A DNA stretch of 36,949 nucleotides from Magnetococcales bacterium (GCA_015231915.1 JADGAR010000037.1:1-36949), one strand, 5' to 3'; numbered from the stretch's first letter, positions 8,031 to 17,647 are shown. The notes: generated by a model not told the origin, from the sequence alone. A program made the numbers and translations.

Positions 8031-10183
8031 TGGAATCGGGTGGTGTAACGGAATCCGATGAAATCTGCGGTCTGTCGATCCTGGGTGGCCATTTGCGTGC
8101 TGTCTGTGGTGGTGCCGTAGATGTAGGGCGTGCCGTCGCTGAATTTCCAGTTCCAGTCGTTGCTCTCCCAGCGTTCGTGGATGTAGTCCCAACGCAGCAT
8201 GCCCGGTCCCAGCCCCTTGTATTCGAAAAAGGCGTTCAGCCGGGTCATGGGTGAGACGATCATCGGCAGAGGGGTGACCCCTGCCGGATAGGCCGGCACG
8301 GCGCTCTTCGGGTCGGTGGTCACCATGTCATCGAAGGAGGAGGTGGTGCGGGTCCATTGGAAGTTGGCTCCCAGCTTGAGTTTTTCGTTCCACTGGTTGC
8401 GCACTCCCAGTCCCAGGGAGGAGCCGGTGTCCGTGAGCATGGAACTCTTGTCCGCCTCGTGTTGCGTGGGGGTGTTCCAGCGCCCGGAGTCCTGCCAGGT
8501 GCGGTTGATGTCGTAGGCATACCAGGCCGTCAACAGCCATTTGTCGGTCGGGGCGAAGTCCAGATCCAGCGAGTAGAGTTGGGCATGGCCCTTTTTCATG
8601 CCGTAGGGGTGGGTCTGGTCGTCGTAGTGGTCCAGGGCATTTTCGGCGTTGATCTGCACGCCGAGCCGATCCACGGGACGCCAGTCCATGGAGAGGCGCA
8701 GCTTGTCCCGCTCCCGGTCGGCGATGAAGAACGGGACGATCTTGCCTTGCGTGGTGCCCAGGATGTTGGGTGAGTCCACGAAGCTCGAGCCGGTGCGCGT
8801 GGCATGCTCGACGTTCACCGAGCCGTTGACGCTGTCCGAAAGGTGACGGGCCAGTTGCAGGCGGTAGGTGGTTTCGTTCAACCGGTTGCGCCAGGGGACG
8901 AAGCGTTCGTCGTCCATGCCGTCGCCATTGCGGTCGCTGCCGAAGGGGACCGAGCGATCCTGTTTTTTGTGTTCCACGCCGGCGGTGACGGTGGTTTCGA
9001 AGGGGAGGCGGTAGCTGGCCTCCAGCAGGCCTGTCGTGGTGGTGAGAGATGCCGGGGTGGAATGGACCTGGGCGGTGGCGGTTTGGGCCACCAGCCAGGA
9101 GGGGGTCTTGTCCGCCTCGTCGTAATAGCGCAATTTGGCGTTGATGTGCAGATCCGGCAGGGGCCGGGTGGTCAGGCCCAGCAGCAGATGGGTGGTGTCC
9201 ACCCGGCCTTCCAGGCTGGCAAGACCGCCAGTGCGGCCCAGGCCGGCGATGTCGGCGGTGGGGAGGTGTTCGTTTTGCAGGGCGCGGCCATAGGCGATCT
9301 TGAAGGTGACGCGGGTATCCGGCGTGATTTGCTGGCCGCCGCTCAGATAAATCTGATGCGCCTCGTTGTCCAGTGGCAGGGAGAGGTAGTAGTGGCTGGC
9401 CAGCAAGGTGGGGTTGTCTCCTTGCAGGAGGGTGTCCACCAGGGTGTTGTCGTTGTGGAACCAGCTGCCGTTGTAGCCCAACTGCCATTGCAGGTCGCGT
9501 CCCTGGTAGCTCACGGAAGGCTCCAGTTGGCGCATGGTCCACTCCACCGGTTCCAGGACGAACTCCGGCGCGCCGCCCCGGCCCCATTGACGGGTGCCGT
9601 CCTTGGTTTCGTTGCGGAAATTCAGGTTGAACTTGAGGTTGCGGTTGAAGGTGCGGAAGGTGTTCAGGGTCAACCGTTCCCGGTTGGTCTCGATATGGTA
9701 GGTGTTGCCGTTGTTGGCGATGGCGCTTTTTGGAATGATCTGGGTGGTGGTCCCCAGGCCGTCGGTCTTGGAGTTGGCGGTGTAGGGGGCCAGGGCAGGG
9801 GTCTCGTTGAAGTCGAGTCGCACCCCCCACACCCCCTGACGCTCCATGTCCAGGGTGAGTTCCCGGTTGTCGTCCAGACCGAGGTTGCGTCCCACGGCCC
9901 GGCTCCAGGTGCCGGTGGCGTCGTCGCGCCGGACGATGTTGGCATCCAGCAGCAGCTCCGGGCGGGTGTGATCCCGGGCATCGAAGATCCCCAATTGCTG
10001 GCGGTCGCCGAGCAGATAACCGGCGCCTACGGAGATGGAACTCTCCGGTTTGGTGTAGGGCGCGGCAGTGGGACTCATCTCCGGCAATCCCTTTTCCTCG
10101 GACCAGACCGGGCCGGGGAACAAGGAGATGGCGAGCAGGCCGGTCAGGGCGGACAGAATGGATGGGCGATGCGTGGTCTTCAT
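8027..10183 (-). CDS. MtrB/PioB-family outer-membrane beta-barrel porin
   Basis: 718 aa with a cleavable signal peptide (about residues 1-28) and a long body of alternating polar/aromatic strands, ending in RYTTRFQ, as usual for large outer-membrane barrels. In porin-cytochrome systems (MtrAB, MtoAB, PioAB) such a barrel sheathes a periplasmic decaheme cytochrome so that electrons cross the outer membrane. The gene lies 24 nt after the decaheme cytochrome gene and overlaps the nonaheme/cytochrome b gene by 4 nt, which strongly supports this role. The N-terminal CxxC seen in Shewanella MtrB is absent. No extracellular MtrC/OmcA-type cytochrome is present in the window, so the set is more like MtoAB/PioAB. 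Confidence 0.9.
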   Translation of the reverse strand: MKTTHRPSILSALTGLLAISLFPGPVWSEEKGLPEMSPTAAPYTKPESSISVGAGYLLGDRQQLGIFDARDHTRPELLLDANIVRRDDATGTWSRAVGRNLGLDDNRELTLDMERQGVWGVRLDFNETPALAPYTANSKTDGLGTTTQIIPKSAIANNGNTYHIETNRERLTLNTFRTFNRNLKFNLNFRNETKDGTRQWGRGGAPEFVLEPVEWTMRQLEPSVSYQGRDLQWQLGYNGSWFHNDNTLVDTLLQGDNPTLLASHYYLSLPLDNEAHQIYLSGGQQITPDTRVTFKIAYGRALQNEHLPTADIAGLGRTGGLASLEGRVDTTHLLLGLTTRPLPDLHINAKLRYYDEADKTPSWLVAQTATAQVHSTPASLTTTTGLLEASYRLPFETTVTAGVEHKKQDRSVPFGSDRNGDGMDDERFVPWRNRLNETTYRLQLARHLSDSVNGSVNVEHATRTGSSFVDSPNILGTTQGKIVPFFIADRERDKLRLSMDWRPVDRLGVQINAENALDHYDDQTHPYGMKKGHAQLYSLDLDFAPTDKWLLTAWYAYDINRTWQDSGRWNTPTQHEADKSSMLTDTGSSLGLGVRNQWNEKLKLGANFQWTRTTSSFDDMVTTDPKSAVPAYPAGVTPLPMIVSPMTRLNAFFEYKGLGPGMLRWDYIHERWESNDWNWKFSDGTPYIYGTTTDSTQMATQDRQTADFIGFRYTTRFQ

Positions 10184-10207
10184 GGTCGTCTCTCTCCCCG
10201 GGTCTGG

Positions 10208-11194
10208 TCAGCGCCGGAACCGTCCGGCGCTGGTGGCGTTCTCCGTGCTGTTGCCGCCGTGAATGTTGGTGTGGCACTTCAGGCAGCCACGGGCCAGGGA
10301 ACCCACTACCGCCGCGTTCACGGAGCGCCCGTTGGGCAAGCCCGCCACCTGTCCCCGGTGGGAGGTATCGCTGTGGCAGCTTTGGCACAGATAGGGCGGG
10401 CGGTAGGTGAGCAGTCCCGGCACCGTGGTCCCGTGGGGGTTGTGGCAATTGAGACAGTTTTCCGATACCGGGGGATGGCTGTGGACGAACGGCCCGCGTT
10501 TTTCCATGTGGCACTGGTAGCAGGTCTCGTTGACCGTGTCCCAGCGCAAGGACTTGTGGCCCGCCGAGCCGTGCGGATTGTGGCAGTTGGAACAGGTCAT
10601 CTTCCCCTCCGGGACCGGGTGGTGCGAGGGGCGGTTGAACAGGGAACGCTGGCTTTTGTGACAGCTGAAGCAGACCTTGGGCTGGCTGAGCTTGTCTTGT
10701 GCCCGGTCATGGTCGGTATGGATTTCGTGGCAGTTGGTGCAGGCCACGTTGCGGGTGGAGTGGGCGCTGCCGGACCAGAACATCAATTTCTCCCCTTGAT
10801 GGCAGGTCAGGCAGGCCTTGTTGATCACCTCGGCGGGACTGGATGCCCCCTTGAAATTGGCGAAATCTTCATCGATGCGGGCATCGGGGCGCAACGCGGG
10901 GGCGCGCCGGCCATGGGTGATATCCGGTTTGGGGCGTTTGTCCGAACCCGGCAATTTTTCTTTCATGTGCGCCTTGCTGGGACCATGGCAACCGACGCAA
11001 GTGGGCGTCCGGCTGTCCGCCAGGGTCCCGTGCCGGGTGCGACCGATGGACAACAGGGAGGTGGAGTCCTCCTCGTCGTGGCAGAAGGTGCATTCGGCAT
11101 CCCCGCGCAGGACCGCATCCTTGCGTGGCTCTTCGGCCAGGGCGGGCAACGCCAGGACAAACAGAACCAATAAAGAGATCAATATTTTTGACAT
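10208..11194 (-). CDS. DmsE/MtrA-family decaheme c-type cytochrome (MtoA/PioA-like)
   Basis: 328 aa with a signal peptide (residues 1-20, ALA cleavage site) and exactly ten CxxCH heme motifs, at C35, C66, C128, C152, C175, C201, C225, C247, C270 and C304. Length, heme count and the CxNCHNPHG-type segments fit the DmsE/MtrA family, the periplasmic wire that inserts into an MtrB-type porin. It sits directly before the porin gene and 19 nt after a monoheme cytochrome gene. The direction of electron flow (iron oxidation inward, or respiration outward) cannot be told from sequence. Confidence 0.95.
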   Translation of the reverse strand: MSKILISLLVLFVLALPALAEEPRKDAVLRGDAECTFCHDEEDSTSLLSIGRTRHGTLADSRTPTCVGCHGPSKAHMKEKLPGSDKRPKPDITHGRRAPALRPDARIDEDFANFKGASSPAEVINKACLTCHQGEKLMFWSGSAHSTRNVACTNCHEIHTDHDRAQDKLSQPKVCFSCHKSQRSLFNRPSHHPVPEGKMTCSNCHNPHGSAGHKSLRWDTVNETCYQCHMEKRGPFVHSHPPVSENCLNCHNPHGTTVPGLLTYRPPYLCQSCHSDTSHRGQVAGLPNGRSVNAAVVGSLARGCLKCHTNIHGGNSTENATSAGRFRR

Positions 11195-11213
11195 GTTTGC
11201 GCCCTGTGCTTTC

Positions 11214-11552
11214 TTAAAGAGAAAGAATCCAACGAATGAACTCTTTCAGATGGTCATTGTTGTCGAAATCGGTTTTCTTGTGGTCTTCCTCGGTGCCGTC
11301 CGCGAGCTTGACCTTGGGGGTGGAGGTCAAGTGCTTGAACAGTTTTGCTTCGGCCTGGGCATCCCCCTTGTACTTCTGGGCGACCTTGGCGTAGGAGGGG
11401 CCGTTCTTCGACTTCTGAATGGAGTGGCATTTGGTGCAGTCGTTGCGTTTCAGCACCTCCAGGGCGGTGGCGGCATCCAGCTCCGCATGCGCCAGGTCGG
11501 GAAGAAAGGCGAGACCCAAGGCCATCACAATCCGGGAGAGAAATGGGAACAT
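11214..11552 (-). CDS. Small monoheme cytochrome c, periplasmic shuttle (MtoD-like position)
   Basis: 112 aa. Signal peptide to about residue 23 (AHA), one heme site CTKCH at 39-43, and a C-terminal helix (EFIRWIL) as in class I cytochromes c. There is no methionine after the heme motif, so the usual His-Met ligation seems impossible; H91 (in EEDHKK) or H101 could serve as distal ligand. The start ATG at 11552 follows AAGGA with an 8-base gap; a longer frame to 11672 would run into the EAL gene. In Sideroxydans lithotrophicus the mto cluster also encodes a small monoheme cytochrome, MtoD, next to MtoAB, so a periplasmic carrier between inner and outer membrane modules is likely. Confidence 0.88.
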   Translation of the reverse strand: MFPFLSRIVMALGLAFLPDLAHAELDAATALEVLKRNDCTKCHSIQKSKNGPSYAKVAQKYKGDAQAEAKLFKHLTSTPKVKLADGTEEDHKKTDFDNNDHLKEFIRWILSL

Positions 11553-11556
11553 GCGT

Positions 11557-13545
11557 TCATTCCTTTGTCGATTCTGGGGTGTGAGGGATATTGTATCTGG
11601 CCAGCAGCTCGGGAATCCGGTCGGCTGGGAGCGCCTTGCTGTACAGCCAGCCCTGCACGTCATTGCAACCACCGAGCTTCAGTTTGTCCTGCTGATCCTG
11701 GTTTTCGACCCCTTCTGCGGTCACCAGCAACTGCAACCCGCGCGCCATCTGAATGATGGTGTTGATCATGTTGAGATTGGAGGTTTGCGTCGGGAGGTTC
11801 ATCACGAAGGAGCGGTCGATCTTGAGGCGGTCGAACGGAAACTGTTGCAAAATCGACAAAGAGGAATACCCGGTGCCGAAGTCGTCCAGGGCCAGTTGCA
11901 CCCCCAGTTCCTTGATCGCGAGCAGGACCTCCCTGGCCCGCTCCTTGTCCAACATCACCTGGGATTCGGTGATCTCCAGTTCCAGATGGCGGGGTGGCAG
12001 GCCGGAGTCGCTCAACGCCTGGGTGATCGTCGTCAGCAGCGTCGGGCTGGCGAACTGACGCGCCGAAAGATTCACGGCCATGTGCAGGTCCCGGTATCCC
12101 AGATCGTGCCACGCCTTCAGATCCCGGCAGGCCTGTGGCAGCACCTGTTCCCCCAGAGGGACGATCAACCCGGTCTCCTCGGCCAGGGGGATGAATTGAT
12201 CGGGAAAGGCGCGCATGCGGTCGGGCCGTTCCGGGTCGGGCCAGCGGATCAGGGCCTCGAAGCCGATGATTTTCATGGAGGCCAGGGAGATCTGCGGCTG
12301 GTAATGGGGCGTCAACAGCCGCTGGGCGACGGCCTTCCGCAAATCCTGCTCCAGGGCGAGGATGGCCAGGGTCTTGGCGTGCGCCTCGCTCGAGAAGACC
12401 TGAAACTGCCCCGGCCCCTGTTCCTTGGCGCTCTTGAGGGCGAATTGCGCCTGTTCCAGCAGTTTCTCCCCATCGTCCGGAAACAGGCTGATGCCGATGG
12501 AAACGGTCACCCGCAGCTCGCGTTCCTCCAGGGGGAGGGGGTCGGCAATCAGGGCGCGGATCCTTTGCACCGGCGACATGATCTCGCGCACATTGCGGAT
12601 GAACATCAAAAAAAGAAATTCGCCGCCATCCGCCTTGGCCAGAGTGTCGCCGGCACGCATGGTCTCCTTGAAACGTTCGGCCAGCAGGCGCAACACCTGA
12701 TCGCCCACGGCGCGTCCCAGGGATTCGTTGATGCGTCCGAAGCGGTCCACCCCCAGGGCCAGGACCATGAAGGATTCCCGGTTGCGCACCGCCCGGCGCC
12801 GGGCCTGATCCAGCCGGTCCTGAAAAATGCGGCGGTTGGCCAGCCCCGTGACCGGATCCCGGTAGGCGAGGCCCCGCAACTCCTCCTGGGTGACGTGCAG
12901 GGCATGCAGCACCGACAGGGCCATGGCCACGGCGTCGATGAGAAAATGGGCACGCGGGTCTTCCCGGCACTGGTTGCGCACGTAGAGATTGACCAGCATC
13001 AGCGGGCGATCGGTTTGCAGATTTTTGGCCAGGAACAGGGTGTGGCCATGGGGCAGCATGGCAGGGTGTTCCCGGGTGTGCACCTCGTCGATGGACGGGT
13101 GGAACTGGATCGGCTTCGTCTCCTCCATGGCGCGACCGCACAGACACTCGCCGTAGGGCACGTGCCGACACAGGGTGGTCAATTCGGCAGGCAGATGACG
13201 TTGCGCCACCATGCGCAATGCACCGCCCGCTTCATCCACCAGAAAAAGACACCCCTGATCCAGGCCATGTACGCTCGGAATGGCGAGGATGCAATCCAGG
13301 GCGCGTTGCAGCTTCTCCTCCAGGGAGAGATCGCGCAGGGCCAGGCCGATGATCTCGCTCAAGGCGGCCAGCGCCCGTTTGCGTTCGTCGAGCTGGGCGG
13401 CCAGAATCTCCCGCAGGGTCTGTTCCAGCAGGGTGAAGGCATTGCGCGCCTCCTGCGTGCCCTGCCGCATGCCGTCGCGCAGCAGATGATCCATCAGGGC
13501 CTGCAGGGGGAGCGTCGCGCTGCCCAGTTCGTCGGAAGGGGTCAT
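11557..13545 (-). CDS. GAF-GGDEF-EAL protein, probable c-di-GMP phosphodiesterase with degenerate cyclase domain
   Basis: 662 aa, apparently cytoplasmic (no membrane segment). GAF-like sensor about 60-215, GGDEF about 225-385, EAL about 400-650. The cyclase signature reads D-G-G-E-F at 306-310 rather than GG[DE]EF, and the usual GH after the ND segment is changed to GR, so cyclase activity is doubtful; it may only bind GTP. The EAL domain keeps E430 (FEAL), N492 (NLSARQF), E524, D554-D555 (LDDFGTGYSS), K575, E611 and Q631, so it should hydrolyse c-di-GMP. The GAF domain has a C126-x2-H, C134-x-C136, then H-rich PHGH pattern that could bind a metal or cofactor. The stop is 4 nt from the cytochrome c start. 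Confidence 0.93.
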   Translation of the reverse strand: MTPSDELGSATLPLQALMDHLLRDGMRQGTQEARNAFTLLEQTLREILAAQLDERKRALAALSEIIGLALRDLSLEEKLQRALDCILAIPSVHGLDQGCLFLVDEAGGALRMVAQRHLPAELTTLCRHVPYGECLCGRAMEETKPIQFHPSIDEVHTREHPAMLPHGHTLFLAKNLQTDRPLMLVNLYVRNQCREDPRAHFLIDAVAMALSVLHALHVTQEELRGLAYRDPVTGLANRRIFQDRLDQARRRAVRNRESFMVLALGVDRFGRINESLGRAVGDQVLRLLAERFKETMRAGDTLAKADGGEFLFLMFIRNVREIMSPVQRIRALIADPLPLEERELRVTVSIGISLFPDDGEKLLEQAQFALKSAKEQGPGQFQVFSSEAHAKTLAILALEQDLRKAVAQRLLTPHYQPQISLASMKIIGFEALIRWPDPERPDRMRAFPDQFIPLAEETGLIVPLGEQVLPQACRDLKAWHDLGYRDLHMAVNLSARQFASPTLLTTITQALSDSGLPPRHLELEITESQVMLDKERAREVLLAIKELGVQLALDDFGTGYSSLSILQQFPFDRLKIDRSFVMNLPTQTSNLNMINTIIQMARGLQLLVTAEGVENQDQQDKLKLGGCNDVQGWLYSKALPADRIPELLARYNIPHTPESTKE

Positions 13546-13558
13546 GGCGTCGGCAGGC

Positions 13559-15910
13559 TCACGATGCGTTGGCGATGGCCTTGTCCAAAGCCGTGAACAA
13601 GGCGATCAGGTTGGTTTCCATTTCTTGCACCGCAGAGTCGTGGGTTTCCGGGGACAGGCCCGCGCGCACGGACTCCTGGAGCGCGGCCAGGCAGGTGGCG
13701 ACCTGTTCGTGAAAACGACGATCCGCAAGGCTCACTTCCGGGTGGGCATGCAGCGGGGTGTCCCGCAGCGGGCAGGCCGGGCTTTCCGTCAGCGGGGCGG
13801 CGGACTCCGGGGTCGCACCGCACAGGGCCAGACGCACCGATTCCACCACCCGCAGGTGGCTGCTCTTGATCTCCGTGAGCGTCAACGGCTGCCTGCCGGT
13901 ACGCAGGGCGCGTCCCGACTCCTCCAGGGAGTCCCCCACCGTCTGTCCATAACGGGTCAACAGGCCGGAAAATTCGATCAATCCCCGCACCAGACTGGTC
14001 AGATTCATCGAGACCAACATGTGCCTTTGCACCTGGATGGAAGCGGCGTAGATGTCGCCGGCAAAAAGGCGCACCGACTCCGCCTGGCTGGAGGCCTCGC
14101 GGCTGTTGTCGGCCACGAATGCGACCGCCCTGGCCGCCGCGTCCGCGTCCTCGGCGATGCTCACGGTGAGGTGCTCCGCGTTGGAGGCGGTCTGCGCCAC
14201 CTCGCTCGAGGCTTCCAGAAGTCGCTCCGCATGCGCTTTCACGTCGCCGGTCGCGTGTTCCACCCGGCGCATGTTCTCCATGATGGTCTCGACGGAGAGG
14301 GACTGTTCGTCCATGCTGACCTCGATGGCATCGTTGATCCTGGCGATGCCGCCGATCATGGCGTCGAGCTGGTGGGTGGCCTCCGAGACTTCGTCCACCC
14401 TGGCGCGGATTCCGACGGCCAGCTCCGAGATGTTCAGGGTGGCCTTGGCGGTCTGATGGGCCAGTTCCTTGACCTCGTTGGCCACCACGGCGAATCCCTT
14501 GCCGGCCTCGCCGGCGCCGGCGGCCTCGATGGAGGCGTTCAGGGCCAGCATCTTGGTTTGATCCGCAATCTCGTTGATCATCTCGACGATATCGGCAATG
14601 GCCCGCACCTCTTCCGTGAGATTGCCCATCACCTCGAGGGACTGCTTGGTATGCAGGGTGGCGTTGTTGGAGCCAGCCGAGGCATCGCGGCACTGGCGCC
14701 GCACTTCCGCGATGCCGTTCGACAATTCGCCCACCTCCCGACCCACGTTGCGCACCGAGCCGTCCACCCGTTGCAGGTTGTCGTACACCTCGTTGATATG
14801 GGCATTCATCGACCGGGACGCGGCGGCCATCCCCTCGACGTTGCGGGACGCGGACAACGCCTTTGCGGCGATGGGTTGCACGTTCTCCTCCAGCAGGTGG
14901 TCAATGCTGCCGGAAATGCGGGTGAGGTTGTCGTTGGCCTGGGTGATGCTTTCTTGCAGGCGGTGGACCTTGGCGTCGAGCTGGTCGTTTTCGCTGACCA
15001 CCCGCCGGGCCAGCTGCATGTTTTCCAGGGAGTGCCGGTTCAGGGTTTCGTTCAGATGCGCCTGTTCGTGGATGATGGCGTTCACATTGCCCGACTGCAC
15101 CATGGTCACCATGGCGTTGCGGGCGAGATTGTCGAGCATGTCGTTGAAGATGGTGGTGATTTCACTCAATTCGTCCCGCCCGATCACCGGGACCCGCCCT
15201 CCGAGTTCTCCCCCGGCGACGATGCGCATGGCACTCGCGATCAGGGAGATCGGTTTGACCAATGAGCGGACGATCAGCCAGCCCACCAGCCCGGAGCAGG
15301 TCAACGCCAGCAGCATGACCACCACCAGACCCCGTTTGAGGTTGGACATGCTCTTTTCCAGGCCGGTCATCTCCTCCAGGATCGTCTCTTCCTCCTGGGT
15401 CATGAGTGGTACAAAGTAGTAATCGATATACTCGGCCTCCTCGTCGAAGGCATGCTTGAGCCGGAATCCTTCCTCTTTGTTGTTGGCAATGAAGGCCAGC
15501 GTCATCTTCTTGCCGATGTTGTAAAAATTTTCGATTTTTGCAAGGATTTCGTCAACCGCCTGCAGGTTTTTCTCGTTGTGGTCGTTTTGGTAGGCGGCTT
15601 TGTATTCTTTCAGATTTTTCACAATACTATTAAAATACTCTTCCGCCCCGATGAAGGGATCGGTTCCCCCCTTTTCCGCCTTGTTGATGGAGACCTCGGT
15701 CAGATAGTACTGCATTTTGAGCAGTTCCTTGCCCAGGCGCTGCGCCATCAATACCCGGGTGAGGCGTTCGTTGCGGATCTGGCCCACTTCGCCCAACACC
15801 CTGTGGCTTGCGGTCCAGCTCCAGACGCCGACGACGATCAGCAGAATCAAGGGGATGGTGACGCCAGCCGTGATGCGATGACTGATTTGCAAACGATTGA
15901 GATGGATCAT
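13559..15910 (-). CDS. Membrane methyl-accepting chemotaxis protein-like transducer
   Basis: 783 aa. TM1 about 15-33, a mainly helical periplasmic region (about 34-193) of four-helix-bundle type, TM2 about 194-214, HAMP about 215-270, then a long coiled-coil signalling domain. The chemoreceptor hairpin tip, which contacts CheA/CheW, is clear at about 440-485 ([32 protein letters not shown]). A further 100 residues or so after the signalling domain contain Cys and His but no motif I can name. No C-terminal NWETF-type pentapeptide. The gene is 3 nt after the GGDEF gene and 13 nt before the EAL gene, so it belongs to the same transcript as the cytochromes and may act in energy or redox taxis (inference). 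Confidence 0.92.
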   Translation of the reverse strand: MIHLNRLQISHRITAGVTIPLILLIVVGVWSWTASHRVLGEVGQIRNERLTRVLMAQRLGKELLKMQYYLTEVSINKAEKGGTDPFIGAEEYFNSIVKNLKEYKAAYQNDHNEKNLQAVDEILAKIENFYNIGKKMTLAFIANNKEEGFRLKHAFDEEAEYIDYYFVPLMTQEEETILEEMTGLEKSMSNLKRGLVVVMLLALTCSGLVGWLIVRSLVKPISLIASAMRIVAGGELGGRVPVIGRDELSEITTIFNDMLDNLARNAMVTMVQSGNVNAIIHEQAHLNETLNRHSLENMQLARRVVSENDQLDAKVHRLQESITQANDNLTRISGSIDHLLEENVQPIAAKALSASRNVEGMAAASRSMNAHINEVYDNLQRVDGSVRNVGREVGELSNGIAEVRRQCRDASAGSNNATLHTKQSLEVMGNLTEEVRAIADIVEMINEIADQTKMLALNASIEAAGAGEAGKGFAVVANEVKELAHQTAKATLNISELAVGIRARVDEVSEATHQLDAMIGGIARINDAIEVSMDEQSLSVETIMENMRRVEHATGDVKAHAERLLEASSEVAQTASNAEHLTVSIAEDADAAARAVAFVADNSREASSQAESVRLFAGDIYAASIQVQRHMLVSMNLTSLVRGLIEFSGLLTRYGQTVGDSLEESGRALRTGRQPLTLTEIKSSHLRVVESVRLALCGATPESAAPLTESPACPLRDTPLHAHPEVSLADRRFHEQVATCLAALQESVRAGLSPETHDSAVQEMETNLIALFTALDKAIANAS

Positions 15911-15913
15911 GAG

Positions 15914-17602
15914 CTAGCCCTGATTGCTTGTTGATGCCGGGGTATCCTGGTCCGGAGGCGGGGCGGCGCACACCTGATTGCGTCCTCCTTTTTTGGCCTG
16001 GTACAGGGCGTTGTCCGCCGCCTTGAAGATCTCCGCCGGCCCCTGCGCGCCGGGCAGGAGCTGGGGATAGGTCACCGCGCCGATGCTGATGGTGACCTTG
16101 AGGCCGTCCACCACCATCGCCTCCACCTTGCGCCGGAACCGCTCGGCGGCGATGAGCAGCCCCGTGAGATTGGTGCTGGGGGCGATGACGCAGAACTCCT
16201 CGCCCCCGAAACGGCAGCAGAAATCGATATCCCGGAAGGCGTTTTTCATGGCCCCGGCGAGGGCCTGCAGGACCCGGTCTCCCTGGTCGTGGCCGTGAGT
16301 GTCGTTGAATTTTTTGAAGTGGTCCACATCGAACACCAGCAGCCCGAACTCGACGCCATAACGCTTGCCCCGCTGGAACTCCGCCTGGAGGAGTTCGTCG
16401 AAATGGCGGCGGTTGATCAGTTTGGTCAGGCCGTCGGTGTTGGAGAGGTTGCGCAACTGCCGCTCGAGGTTCTTCTCCTCGGTCACGTCGCGGATCAGCG
16501 CCGCCGAGCCGATGATCGCCCCCCCCTTGTCCCGGATGGAGGCGGCGAAGAAGTTGAAGACCTTCTGGTTGAAGACCACGGTCTCCGGCATGTCGTAGCC
16601 GGAACGCACCAGGAATTGCCGCACGTATTCGGGATCGTCCAGGATGTTGAGAAACCCCCCGGCCACGATCTCCTCCTCGCTCTTGCCCAGCAGCCGCTGC
16701 GCGGCGGGATTGACCAGCACCACCTCCCCTTCCCGGTTGGTGCCGATGATCCCTTCCCGGGCGGAGAGCAGAATGGTCATCAGTTTTTCCTGTTCGTTCT
16801 GCAGTCCCTCGTGGGCCGATTTCAGTTGCAGGGCCATCTGGTTGAAGATGGTCGCCATCTGGCCCAATTCGTCCTTGCCGATCACCGGGACCTGGGATTC
16901 CATGTTGCCGTCCGCCACGTGCAGCATGGCCTTGGTGACCTTGGTGATGGGATGGACCAGGCTGTTGACCATGAGAAAGGCGATGACGACCATCAGCACG
17001 ATCATGACCATCGCCAGCGAGAAGGCCAGTTGGGTGCGGTGCCGGCCATACTGCTGGGCCTCCCGCGAGGCGTTTTTCATGTCCTTTTTGACCTGGCTGA
17101 AATGGTACTCCACCAGGAATTCGATGGCCTGGTTGGCCTCTTCCATCTTTTCGGCGAAGGTTTCGCTGGTCTTGGCAGAGGCGTGCTCCTGCCAGGCCTG
17201 GAAGGTGGCGAGAAAGGCCTGGCGGTAGTCCTGGATGTGCTTGAGGATCCCTTTGGGCGCCTTCAGATCCGGCTCCTGGCCGCCGATGCCTTTTTCCAGT
17301 TCGGTGAGTTTTTCCAGTTTCTCCAGAAATTCTTTGTAGTATTTTTGATGATCCTCGGCCAGTTCCTCGGTGGGGGCGAGGCGGAAGTTGTACTCCACGT
17401 CCCGCATCATGGCCAGGGTGTGGGAGAGTTGAAAGCCGATGGAAAAGCGGGCGAAATCTTCGGAGATCAGGGTTTCGTAACTCGCCTCGATCTGCCGCAT
17501 CCCGGTTTGATAGACGAAGACCAGCCCGATGAAAAAACCGGCGATGATCATGAAGCCGAGCGTGAATTTTTGCCAGATGTATAATCGGTTAAAAATATTC
17601 AT
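15914..17602 (-). CDS. Membrane HAMP-PAS-GGDEF diguanylate cyclase
   Basis: 562 aa. TM1 about 10-31, a helical periplasmic sensor (about 32-190), TM2 about 192-213, HAMP about 214-268, PAS about 270-380, GGDEF about 385-540. The active-site motif is GGEEF at 466-470, the metal-binding DVDHFKKFNDTHGH is intact, and an inhibitory I-site RDID at 457-460 lies exactly five residues before GGEEF, so product-inhibited c-di-GMP synthesis is expected. The HAMP region closely resembles that of the neighbouring chemoreceptor (VPVIG[KR]DEL), suggesting shared ancestry of the two sensors. It is the first gene after a consensus-like promoter and heads the cytochrome operon. Confidence 0.94.
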   Translation of the reverse strand: MNIFNRLYIWQKFTLGFMIIAGFFIGLVFVYQTGMRQIEASYETLISEDFARFSIGFQLSHTLAMMRDVEYNFRLAPTEELAEDHQKYYKEFLEKLEKLTELEKGIGGQEPDLKAPKGILKHIQDYRQAFLATFQAWQEHASAKTSETFAEKMEEANQAIEFLVEYHFSQVKKDMKNASREAQQYGRHRTQLAFSLAMVMIVLMVVIAFLMVNSLVHPITKVTKAMLHVADGNMESQVPVIGKDELGQMATIFNQMALQLKSAHEGLQNEQEKLMTILLSAREGIIGTNREGEVVLVNPAAQRLLGKSEEEIVAGGFLNILDDPEYVRQFLVRSGYDMPETVVFNQKVFNFFAASIRDKGGAIIGSAALIRDVTEEKNLERQLRNLSNTDGLTKLINRRHFDELLQAEFQRGKRYGVEFGLLVFDVDHFKKFNDTHGHDQGDRVLQALAGAMKNAFRDIDFCCRFGGEEFCVIAPSTNLTGLLIAAERFRRKVEAMVVDGLKVTISIGAVTYPQLLPGAQGPAEIFKAADNALYQAKKGGRNQVCAAPPPDQDTPASTSNQG

Positions 17603-17647
17603 AATTGTTTATTTACTTGACTGGAATTTCTAAGGAGTTGCTATAAC

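Noticed and set aside
8804-11173. 789-codon plus-strand open frame opposite the porin and decaheme genes
   Set aside because: Gly/Val/Gln-rich with no family features, while the minus strand has a full set of heme motifs and a signal peptide.
13559-17602. Heme-binding CxxCH in the periplasmic sensor domains of the chemoreceptor and GGDEF protein
   Set aside because: No CxxCH motif is present in either; a direct heme-based redox sensor is not supported.
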